Positions 23,681 through 31,012 of a stretch of DNA of 34,517 nt are shown here, in pieces (position 1 is the first letter of the stretch; every line of letters starts with the position of its first letter). The stretch lies in assembly GCA_910578715.1 (NCBI GenBank), contig CAJTRL010000041.1, positions 1 to 34,517 of the forward strand. The letters run 5' to 3'. Under the pieces are notes generated by a model that had not been told where the DNA came from, made no database searches, and saw only the letters and a program-made list of their open reading frames with translations. The stretch is from an uncultured Lachnospiraceae bacterium (lineage in GTDB: Bacteria > Bacillota > Clostridia > Lachnospirales > Lachnospiraceae). The position numbers were made by a program, and so were the translations under genes.

Positions 23681-24802
23681 ATGTATAAAATTTTAAAACG
23701 GGAAGGAAGAGCGAAGCGGGCAGAGCTTACGACCGTGCACGGCGTCATACAGACGCCGGTCTTTATGAATGTCGGAACCGTGGCCGCTATTAAGGGCGCT
23801 GTTTCTTCGGAAGATTTGGAGCAGATTGGTACACAGGTGGAATTATCGAATACCTATCATCTGCATGTCAGGCCGGGCGATGAAGTGATAAAGCGGCTTG
23901 GAGGTTTACATAAGTTTATGTTGTGGAATCGGCCAATCCTGACCGATTCCGGTGGTTTTCAGGTCTTTTCACTGGCAAGCCTTCGAAAGATAAAGGAAGA
24001 AGGCGTCTATTTTCATTCTCACATAGACGGAAGAAAGATTTTCATGGGGCCGGAGGAGAGTATGCGGATACAGTCCAATCTGGGCTCAACGATTGCGATG
24101 GCGTTCGACGAATGCCCTTCCAGCACGGCGGAAAGAAGTTATGTACAGGCTTCCGTGGACCGTACGGCGAGATGGCTGGAACGCTGCAAAAAGGAAATGA
24201 TAAGGCTGAACGGTCTGGAAGACACCATTAATCCGCAGCAAATGCTATTTGGAATCAATCAGGGCGCCATTTTTGACGATATCAGAATCGAACATGCGAA
24301 ACGGATTTCAGAGCTGGAGCTGGACGGCTATGCAATCGGCGGTCTGGCCGTTGGTGAAACGCATGAGCAGATGTATCATGTGCTGGAAGAGACCGTACCT
24401 TATCTGCCGGTCGAAAAACCTGTTTATCTGATGGGTGTCGGAACGCCGGCGAACATTCTGGAGGCGGTGGAGCGGGGCGTGGATTTTTTCGACTGCGTAT
24501 ATCCTACCAGAAATGGAAGGCACGGGCACCTTTATACAAATCACGGAAAGATAAATCTGTTCAATGCGCAGTATGAACTGGACGAGCGGCCCATCGAGGA
24601 AGGATGCGGCTGTCCGGTCTGCCGGAAAGGGTATTCGAGAGCCTATATCAGGCACCTGTTAAAGGCAAAAGAAATGTTAGGCATGCGCTTCTGTGTGCTT
24701 CACAACCTGTATTTTTATAATATGATGATGGCGGAAATCAGGGAAGCGCTGGATGCCGGAGAGTTTGCAGCTTATAAGAAAAAGAAACTGGAAGGGTTAT
24801 AA
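23681..24802 (+). CDS. tgt: tRNA-guanine transglycosylase
   Basis: It exchanges guanine-34 of GUN-anticodon tRNAs for the queuine precursor preQ1. The 373-residue TIM-barrel protein shows the catalytic region ILTDSGGFQVFSL, MAFDECP, GGLAVGE and DCVYPTRNGRHG. Its zinc site is CGCPVC followed by CVLHN near the C-terminus. The ATG at 23681 has AGGAAG three bases away and GGAG 13 bases away. It lies between the VanY gene and yajC; tgt-yajC linkage is common in bacteria. Confidence 0.97.
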   Translation: MYKILKREGRAKRAELTTVHGVIQTPVFMNVGTVAAIKGAVSSEDLEQIGTQVELSNTYHLHVRPGDEVIKRLGGLHKFMLWNRPILTDSGGFQVFSLASLRKIKEEGVYFHSHIDGRKIFMGPEESMRIQSNLGSTIAMAFDECPSSTAERSYVQASVDRTARWLERCKKEMIRLNGLEDTINPQQMLFGINQGAIFDDIRIEHAKRISELELDGYAIGGLAVGETHEQMYHVLEETVPYLPVEKPVYLMGVGTPANILEAVERGVDFFDCVYPTRNGRHGHLYTNHGKINLFNAQYELDERPIEEGCGCPVCRKGYSRAYIRHLLKAKEMLGMRFCVLHNLYFYNMMMAEIREALDAGEFAAYKKKKLEGL

Positions 24803-24807
24803 AAGAC

Positions 24808-24836
24808 TTGTTTTCTTATCCGGTTTTGTGTATAGT
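24808..24836 (+). promoter_or_regulatory. Promoter of yajC
   Basis: TTGTTT (24808-24813), 17 bases, TATAGT (24831-24836) directly after the tgt stop. The leader would be about 60 nt. Confidence 0.5.
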
Positions 24837-24901
24837 AATAAGAAGTGAAGTTTTTCTGAGGGGAAAATTATCATTAGAATGAAAGGAGTAACAATCTCAT
24901 T

Positions 24902-25216
24902 ATGGGTATTTTGTTGACAGAGGACGCCGCAACGGCGGCGGGCAGCAGTGTTATCATGATTGGATATATCGTGATTCTGATTGTGGTATTCTATTTTATT
25001 ATGATTCGCCCGCAGAAGAAAGAACAAAAAAGAATGGCGGCCATGCTTTCGGAGCTTTCAGTCGGAGATGCGGTTCTGACGAACAGCGGTTTTTATGGAA
25101 CGGTTATTGATATCACGGATGATACTGTTATCATAGAGTTCGGAAATAACAAGAACTGCCGTATTCCGATGCAGAAATCGGCGATTGCACAGGTAGAAAA
25201 ACCGGATGCTGAATAA
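24902..25216 (+). CDS. yajC: Preprotein translocase accessory subunit YajC
   Basis: YajC is a small membrane protein associated with SecDF and the Sec translocon. The 104-residue product has one N-terminal helix (about 16-37), the family signature MIRPQKKEQKR, and a beta-rich soluble end. secD and secF, which usually follow, are absent here. The start is an ATG with GGAG 13 bases upstream. It ends at a terminator immediately before leuB. Confidence 0.94.
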   Translation: MGILLTEDAATAAGSSVIMIGYIVILIVVFYFIMIRPQKKEQKRMAAMLSELSVGDAVLTNSGFYGTVIDITDDTVIIEFGNNKNCRIPMQKSAIAQVEKPDAE

Positions 25217-25231
25217 GAAGAAACTCAGAAT

Positions 25232-25257
25232 AAGATGCATTTCGGTGCATCTTTTTT
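25232..25257 (+). terminator. Terminator between yajC and leuB
   Basis: AAGATGCA (25232-25239) pairs with TGCATCTT (25246-25253) around TTTCGG, with T's running to 25257. The leuB ribosome site begins only about 7 bases later, leaving no space for a separate leuB promoter downstream. Confidence 0.8.
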
Positions 25258-25282
25258 CATAAGAAAGGAGCAGAGCTGCAAG

Positions 25283-26368
25283 ATGGAATTAAAAATTACC
25301 TGTATTCCGGGGGACGGAATCGGACCGGAAATCGTGGCGGAAGCCAAAAAAGTGCTGGACGCCGTGGCCGTAAAATACGGACATCAAATGAAGTATACGG
25401 ATATTTTGATGGGAGGTGCGTCGATTGACGCATATGGCGTGCCGCTGACGGAAGAAGCAATTCAGACGGCAAAGAGCGCGGATGCGGTGCTGATGGGCTC
25501 CATCGGCGGCGATACGACGACTTCGCCCTGGTATAAACTGCCGCCAAATTTAAGACCGGAAGCCGGACTGCTTGCAATCCGCAAGGCCCTCAATCTGTTC
25601 GCCAATTTAAGGCCGGCGGTGCTCTATGAGGAGCTGGCGGGAGCGTGCCCTTTGAAGGAAGAAATTTCGGCGGCTGGATTCGACATGCTGATTATGCGGG
25701 AGCTTACCGGCGGGCTTTATTTCGGGGAGCGGAAGACGGTGGAAGAAAATGGCGTCTTGAAAGCAGTCGATACTTTGACGTATGATGAAAATGAGATTCG
25801 CAGAATTGCCGTCAAAGGGTTTGAAATCGCGATGAAGAGAAAGAAAAAAGTGACGAGCGTGGATAAGGCGAATGTGCTGGACTCCTCCAGGCTGTGGCGT
25901 AAAGTGGTGGAAGAGGTGGCAAAAGATTACCCGGAAGTGGCGCTGGAGCATATGCTGGTGGACAACTGCGCCATGCAGCTCGTAAAAGACCCGGCACAGT
26001 TCGATGTCATCCTGACGGAGAATATGTTTGGCGATATTTTATCCGACGAGGCGAGTATGGTAACGGGCTCTATCGGTATGCTGGCTTCCGCGTCCTTAAA
26101 TGATACCAGATTCGGCTTATATGAACCGAGCCACGGCTCCGCGCCCGATATTGCGGGAAAAGATATTGCGAATCCGATTGCGACAGTTCTTTCCGCTTCC
26201 ATGATGCTGCGGTACAGCTTTGATTTGGATAAAGAAGCGGATGCAATCGACAATGCGGTAAAACAGGTGTTGAAAGAAGGGTACAGGACGGCGGATATTA
26301 TGTCGGAAGGCTGTACAAAAGTCGGCTGTAAGCAGATGGGTGATTTGCTGGCACAGAGGATAGGATGA
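25283..26368 (+). CDS. leuB: 3-isopropylmalate dehydrogenase
   Basis: It oxidises and decarboxylates 3-isopropylmalate with NAD in leucine synthesis. The 361-residue product has GDGIGPEIVAEA at the N-terminus, LMGSIGG, the active-site MRELTGGLYFG, VDKANVLDSSRLWR, and the NAD/metal signature NMFGDILSDEASMVTGSIGMLASASL. The ATG at 25283 starts the conserved sequence, with GGAG 12 bases upstream. It is the first of three branched-chain amino-acid genes here. leuA and leuCD are not in the window. Confidence 0.97.
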   Translation: MELKITCIPGDGIGPEIVAEAKKVLDAVAVKYGHQMKYTDILMGGASIDAYGVPLTEEAIQTAKSADAVLMGSIGGDTTTSPWYKLPPNLRPEAGLLAIRKALNLFANLRPAVLYEELAGACPLKEEISAAGFDMLIMRELTGGLYFGERKTVEENGVLKAVDTLTYDENEIRRIAVKGFEIAMKRKKKVTSVDKANVLDSSRLWRKVVEEVAKDYPEVALEHMLVDNCAMQLVKDPAQFDVILTENMFGDILSDEASMVTGSIGMLASASLNDTRFGLYEPSHGSAPDIAGKDIANPIATVLSASMMLRYSFDLDKEADAIDNAVKQVLKEGYRTADIMSEGCTKVGCKQMGDLLAQRIG

Positions 26369-26495
26369 GTCTGCCAGCCGGAAAAGGGCGTCGGCAGACC
26401 GTGAAAAATAAATGTTTCAGAGGCGGATTGGGCATCAGGATGCTTTCTGTTCCGGCCCGGCTGTCACAGGAAGCGGAAAAGGCATGGTTATTCAC

Positions 26496-28070
26496 ATGAT
26501 GAAACGGTTACGGAGTCAGTGGAAGCAGAAGGATGCGGAATGGAAGGTTTTTGTTTTGTTCCTGTCCGGGATGGCACTGTATTATGGTTACAGACTCTTT
26601 GCGTTGACTCCCTGGTATGACGAGCTTTATACATATTATTATTTTATCAGCAGAGGGCCGGTTTATGCGGCGATTCACTGGCCGCTGCCCAACAATCATG
26701 TAGGGTATTCCGTGCTTTCTGCCATCTTGGATTTATTCGGAAGCCCGGTGGTAGGACTGCGCGGTATATCGTGGCTTTGCAGTCTGATAAGCCTGTGCCT
26801 GCTATTTGCAATTGGCAGAAAATGTTTTCCCAAAGGGGCGGCGCTATTTCCGGTTTTTTTGTTTGCATCGATGGGGCTGGTGAATCAGCTGGCGGTACAG
26901 GGGAGAGGATACGCGCTTGCATCCTGTCTGTATCTGACGGCGGTGTATGAGCTGTTGTGCATTGTGAAAAATAAAGATTTCCGAATCAGGAACTATGCGG
27001 TGACGGGCTGTGCTTTTGTCTGGGCATTGTATACGCTGCCGAGCAGCGTTTACTTTGTTCTGCCTCTGTGTCTGATTGGCGGGACCTGGCTGTTACTGGA
27101 ACGGCGTAAAAAGGAGTTTCTGACGCTTTTCGTTACGGCGCTCATCGCTGCGGTATGTACAATCGGCCTTTATGCGGTCATCTGGCTGGCAATCGGCTCC
27201 AATCTGCTTTCCAAAACGCCGGACAGCGGCTGTTACGGCCAGGGACATATTTCAATTATTCTGAACGCGCCGTTCAAAGCGCTCAGTGAGGGCATTGATT
27301 ACATGCTGGCGACGCCGTATATCCAGAGCGTGGGAAGAGAAGGGTACCTGGGACGGTTCGGCGCATGGATAGAGAATCTTTTTGCCTCTTATTATGCCAA
27401 AGCGGTGTGGCCGCTGATGCTTCTGACGGGAATCGGCATCGTAATTCTTTTGATACGGACGATTTGGGGAATGGTAAAGCGGAAGCCGGAAGAGGGTTTT
27501 CTGGAGTGGTATCTGCTTCTGACGTTTCTGCTTACGCCGCTGATGCTTGTGATTCAGGCGGCGCTGCCCTATTATAGAGTTTTTTCCTTTCTTGGGATTC
27601 CCGTCGCATTGCTGCTTACCTGGCTGCTCGTGCAGCTCATGGTAAGACTCCGCCGGAATGGTTTTCTTTACGCGGCGGAGGCAGTCGCTGGCATTATTTG
27701 TGCGGTTTTGCTGCTTTCACCTTTCGGAAGGGCCCAGTACGGCGGGCGGGAAGCGGCGATTGAAGATGCTTATGAGCATATGAGTCTGGAGAACGGGGAA
27801 ACGGTCTGCGCGACCGACTGCGACCAGGAATACCTGTTAAAATATCTTTATGGAAAGGAAGACGCCGGGCCCGCGATGGAAGAAGCGGACTATGTGCTGC
27901 TTGACAGAGAACTGTTTTTAACGACGGAAGAAATGAACAGACGGGATGCGGCCGGAGCGGACGCATGGAAGTTTTATGTTTCCCACGACAGCATTCCCTG
28001 GGAATATCTGGAGAAACAAATGGATATCTGTTATGAAAACGACAGATTTATCCTTTACCGGAAAAAATAA
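26496..28070 (+). CDS. Multi-pass membrane glycosyltransferase-like protein (GT39/ArnT type)
   Basis: The 524-residue protein has about ten to twelve hydrophobic helices and a soluble C-terminal part (about 435-524). Just after the first helix is WYDELYTYYY (about residues 38-47). An Asp-Glu pair there is the hallmark of GT-C fold enzymes such as dolichyl- or polyprenyl-phosphate mannosyl/arabinosyl transferases. It would act on the outer face of the membrane with a lipid-linked sugar. No partner glycan genes are nearby; it sits between leuB and ilvD. The start is uncertain. The ATG at 26496 is preceded by AAAAGG and a GCATGGTTAT string 13 bases before it, like ilvD; 26484, 26499 and 26412 are alternatives. 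Confidence 0.7.
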   Translation: MMKRLRSQWKQKDAEWKVFVLFLSGMALYYGYRLFALTPWYDELYTYYYFISRGPVYAAIHWPLPNNHVGYSVLSAILDLFGSPVVGLRGISWLCSLISLCLLFAIGRKCFPKGAALFPVFLFASMGLVNQLAVQGRGYALASCLYLTAVYELLCIVKNKDFRIRNYAVTGCAFVWALYTLPSSVYFVLPLCLIGGTWLLLERRKKEFLTLFVTALIAAVCTIGLYAVIWLAIGSNLLSKTPDSGCYGQGHISIILNAPFKALSEGIDYMLATPYIQSVGREGYLGRFGAWIENLFASYYAKAVWPLMLLTGIGIVILLIRTIWGMVKRKPEEGFLEWYLLLTFLLTPLMLVIQAALPYYRVFSFLGIPVALLLTWLLVQLMVRLRRNGFLYAAEAVAGIICAVLLLSPFGRAQYGGREAAIEDAYEHMSLENGETVCATDCDQEYLLKYLYGKEDAGPAMEEADYVLLDRELFLTTEEMNRRDAAGADAWKFYVSHDSIPWEYLEKQMDICYENDRFILYRKK

Positions 28071-28090
28071 AATCGAAAATGGAGGAAAAG

Positions 28091-28164
28091 GTTGAAAGAA
28101 TTGCATTCTTTCAACTGCAAATTTGGTGCTTATGCGCTTTCAGCGCTGCACAAATTCGCGCACT
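28091..28164 (+). promoter_or_regulatory. Structured leader of ilvD
   Basis: A perfect hairpin GTTGAAAGAA/TTCTTTCAAC (28091-28115, loop TTGCA) is followed by a nested one. In the latter, AATTTGGTGC pairs with GCACAAATT and the inner GCGCT with AGCGC around TTC. The first hairpin and the following AATTTG segment resemble the leader cassettes at 8558 and 22519. No T-run follows, so it is not a terminator. Confidence 0.55.
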
Positions 28165-28170
28165 AAGAAA

Positions 28171-28190
28171 GGAGCATGGTTATAAGTATG
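28171..28190 (+). promoter_or_regulatory. Unusual ribosome-site context of ilvD
   Basis: GGAGCATGGTTATAAGTATG: GGAG (28171-28174) is 13 bases from the ATG at 28188. An in-frame ATG at 28176 lies one base after the Shine-Dalgarno and is too close to be used normally, so 28188 is taken as the start. Similar contexts precede the MoxR, VWA and GT39-like genes. Confidence 0.6.
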
Positions 28191-29861
28191 AGAAGCGATA
28201 ATGTGAAAAGCGGCATCCAGCAGGCGCCGCACAGAAGTCTGTTTAATGCACTCGGATTTACGGAAGAAGAAATGAAGAAGCCGATGGTCGGCATCGTCAG
28301 TTCTTATAATGAAATTGTGCCGGGCCATATGAACCTTGATAAAATTGTCAATGCGGTCAAACTGGGCGTGGCGGAAGCGGGCGGCGTGCCAGTAGTTTTC
28401 CCGGCAATCGCGGTATGTGACGGAATCGCGATGGGACATATCGGCATGAAATATTCTCTTGTAACGAGAGATTTGATAGCGGATTCCACAGAATGTATGG
28501 CGTTAGCGCATCAGTTTGACGCTCTTGTAATGGTTCCGAACTGCGATAAAAACGTGCCGGGGCTTCTGATGGCGGCGGCGAGAATCAATGTGCCGACAGT
28601 ATTTGTTTCCGGCGGCCCCATGCTCGCCGGGCATGTGAAAGGACAGAAAAGAAGTCTTTCTTCCATGTTTGAGGCGGTGGGTTCCCATGCGGCCGGCACG
28701 ATGACGGAAGAAGAAGTCAGAGAATATGAAGAAAAAGTATGTCCGACCTGTGGTTCCTGTTCCGGCATGTATACGGCCAATTCCATGAACTGTCTGACCG
28801 AAGCGCTCGGCATGGGCCTTCGCGGAAACGGTACGATTCCGGCGGTCTATTCCGAAAGAATTAAACTGGCGAAACATGCGGGCATGGCGGTCATGGAAAT
28901 GTACCGGAAAAACATCCGTCCGAGCGATATCATGACAAAAGACGCCGTGTTAAACGCGCTGACCGTAGATATGGCGCTTGGCTGTTCTACCAATTCCATG
29001 CTGCATCTTCCGGCGATTGCCCATGAAATCGGATTCGATTTCGATATCGCTTTTGCCAATGAAATCAGCGCAAAAACGCCAAACCTGTGCCACCTTGCGC
29101 CGGCGGGCCCGACTTATATGGAAGATTTGAACGAAGCGGGCGGCGTATATGCGGTGATGAAAGAACTGGCGGATGCGGGTCTGCTGCACACGGACTGCAT
29201 GACCGTAACGGGTAGGACAATCGGAGAAAATATCGCGGATGCGGTGAACAAAAATCCCGAAGTTATCCGGACACTCGACAATCCTTATTCTGCGACGGGC
29301 GGCCTTGCGGTGCTGAAAGGAAATCTGGCGCCGGACGGAAGCGTTGTAAAGCGCTCCGCGGTCGTGCCGGAGATGATGGTGCACGAAGGGCCGGCAAGAG
29401 TTTTTGACTGTGAAGAAGATGCAATTGACGCCATTAAAGGCGGTAAAATCGCAGCGGGCGATGTGGTGGTTATCCGTTATGAAGGGCCCAAAGGCGGTCC
29501 GGGCATGCGGGAAATGTTAAATCCCACATCGGCGATTGCGGGCATGGGGCTCGGTTCCAGCGTAGCGCTGATTACGGACGGACGGTTTTCCGGCGCGTCC
29601 CGCGGCGCTTCCATCGGACACGTCTCCCCGGAAGCGGCGGTAGGAGGCCCGATTGCCCTGATAGAAGAAGGGGATATCATCAGCATCAATATTCCGGAAA
29701 TGAAGCTGGATGTAAAAGTATCGGAGGAAGAAATGACGGCGAGAAAAGAAAAATGGCAGCCGAGAGAACCCAAAGTCACGACAGGGTATCTGGCAAGGTA
29801 TCGTGAACTGGTAACGAGCGGCAACAGAGGTGCCATTCTGGAGATACCCGGCAAAGCATAA
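28188..29861 (+). CDS. ilvD: Dihydroxy-acid dehydratase
   Basis: This iron-sulfur enzyme dehydrates 2,3-dihydroxy acids in valine and isoleucine synthesis. The 557-residue protein begins MRSDNVKSGIQQAPHRSLFNALG. It has the cluster cysteines in VPNCDKNVPG and CPTCGSCSGMYTANSMNC, and the C-terminal GRFSGASRGASIGHVSPEA. The length and motifs are fully standard. It follows the GT39-like gene by 117 bases holding a structured leader. The coiled-coil gene follows after 53 bases. Confidence 0.97.
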   Translation: MRSDNVKSGIQQAPHRSLFNALGFTEEEMKKPMVGIVSSYNEIVPGHMNLDKIVNAVKLGVAEAGGVPVVFPAIAVCDGIAMGHIGMKYSLVTRDLIADSTECMALAHQFDALVMVPNCDKNVPGLLMAAARINVPTVFVSGGPMLAGHVKGQKRSLSSMFEAVGSHAAGTMTEEEVREYEEKVCPTCGSCSGMYTANSMNCLTEALGMGLRGNGTIPAVYSERIKLAKHAGMAVMEMYRKNIRPSDIMTKDAVLNALTVDMALGCSTNSMLHLPAIAHEIGFDFDIAFANEISAKTPNLCHLAPAGPTYMEDLNEAGGVYAVMKELADAGLLHTDCMTVTGRTIGENIADAVNKNPEVIRTLDNPYSATGGLAVLKGNLAPDGSVVKRSAVVPEMMVHEGPARVFDCEEDAIDAIKGGKIAAGDVVVIRYEGPKGGPGMREMLNPTSAIAGMGLGSSVALITDGRFSGASRGASIGHVSPEAAVGGPIALIEEGDIISINIPEMKLDVKVSEEEMTARKEKWQPREPKVTTGYLARYRELVTSGNRGAILEIPGKA

Positions 29862-29914
29862 GCCTGAGAGAAAAGGCTGATGAAAGAGCAGAAGTCTGGA
29901 AACGGGGGGATGAT

Positions 29915-30958
29915 ATGGCAGTACAATTATCGGGGGCAAAGCATCATAAAACGGTAATAACGCAAAGCGATTACGCCATTGACAGCAATTTGCATTCTAA
30001 AGATAAAAAAAATTCCGAATCGTCTAAGAATAGGCATTCTTTTAATATCAGGGGCGATTCGGATGCGGTGTTAATGCGCAAAGAAATTGCCAGAAGAAGA
30101 GCAAAGAAGGCCATAGAGGATGCCTGGGCGGGCGATAAGGAAATCAGTTCGGACGTCGATGCCTGGAAAGAGAAGCTGGATGGACTGCGGAGTGAAATTT
30201 CGAGAAAAGCCGGTTATTTAATGGCTTATCATGAAAAAAAGGCGGAGCTCAAAGAAGAATACAACATAGACGAAAGCGGCGAAGAGAAGAAGGTACTTTT
30301 AGAAAAGCGTGAGCGCTCTCTTACGGACCCGGAGACTGTCTGGACAGAAGGAGAAGAGAAACGCCTTGCGGATATTGAAGAATACGAAGCGAGAGTCCGG
30401 GAGATGAATCAGGCGACCTTTGATATCTGGACAGACCCCAAAACCGGATTACGGGATATGCTGTCGGATGAAAAAGCGGGAATCGCCGCAGTTACGGCAA
30501 TTCATCAGGAACGTTTAAAGTTTCATGAAATGACGAACGCGCAAAACAGCGCGAAAAAAATAGAAGCGGCGGCGGGGAAAGACATCGTTACCATGCTTGC
30601 CGGCGAGGCCAAAGACCATATCAGCGAGACGTTGGAAGATAAGCGCGAAGAGGCCAAAGAAAAAGCGGAGGAAAAGGGAAAAGAAGAAGAGAAGCTGGAA
30701 GCGCAGAGAACGGAAAAGGAACTGATGCGGGAACAGTTCGAGCTGGAGCAGACACAGAACAGGGAGACGGAAGAAACCCGCATCGAACAACAGAAGAATG
30801 CGAGAGAACAGGAAGATATTCTGATGGATGTGGAAAAGAGTTCCACCGGTACGGCGTCCACTTCCTCCCAGACGCGGATAGAAATCAAGGAAATGCTTCA
30901 TAAGATGAATTTGTTGGAGGAAGATTTGAAAGGTATGGAGGTCGATGATGCCATCTGA
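29915..30958 (+). CDS. Unrecognised charged coiled-coil protein between ilvD and ilvB
   Basis: I do not recognise this 347-residue protein. The first 50 residues are polar and probably disordered (HSKDKKNSESSKNRHS). Residues about 50-330 are almost wholly helical and highly charged. A Glu/Lys/Arg/Gln-rich stretch around 235-300 (EDKREEAKEKAEEKGKEEE onwards) has heptad-like character, and a short Ser/Thr patch STGTASTSSQT precedes a last helix. No signal peptide, membrane helix, cysteine cluster or enzyme motif is seen. A GGGGGG ribosome site precedes the ATG by 5 bases. It lies 53 bases after ilvD and 54 before ilvB with no terminator, so it is likely co-transcribed with amino-acid genes. A structural or scaffold role is possible but unproven. 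Confidence 0.8.
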   Translation: MAVQLSGAKHHKTVITQSDYAIDSNLHSKDKKNSESSKNRHSFNIRGDSDAVLMRKEIARRRAKKAIEDAWAGDKEISSDVDAWKEKLDGLRSEISRKAGYLMAYHEKKAELKEEYNIDESGEEKKVLLEKRERSLTDPETVWTEGEEKRLADIEEYEARVREMNQATFDIWTDPKTGLRDMLSDEKAGIAAVTAIHQERLKFHEMTNAQNSAKKIEAAAGKDIVTMLAGEAKDHISETLEDKREEAKEKAEEKGKEEEKLEAQRTEKELMREQFELEQTQNRETEETRIEQQKNAREQEDILMDVEKSSTGTASTSSQTRIEIKEMLHKMNLLEEDLKGMEVDDAI

Positions 30959-31012
30959 TATGGAAAGACGGCACGGAGCGCTTCGATAGAAAACGATTTA
31001 GGAGGATAAAAA

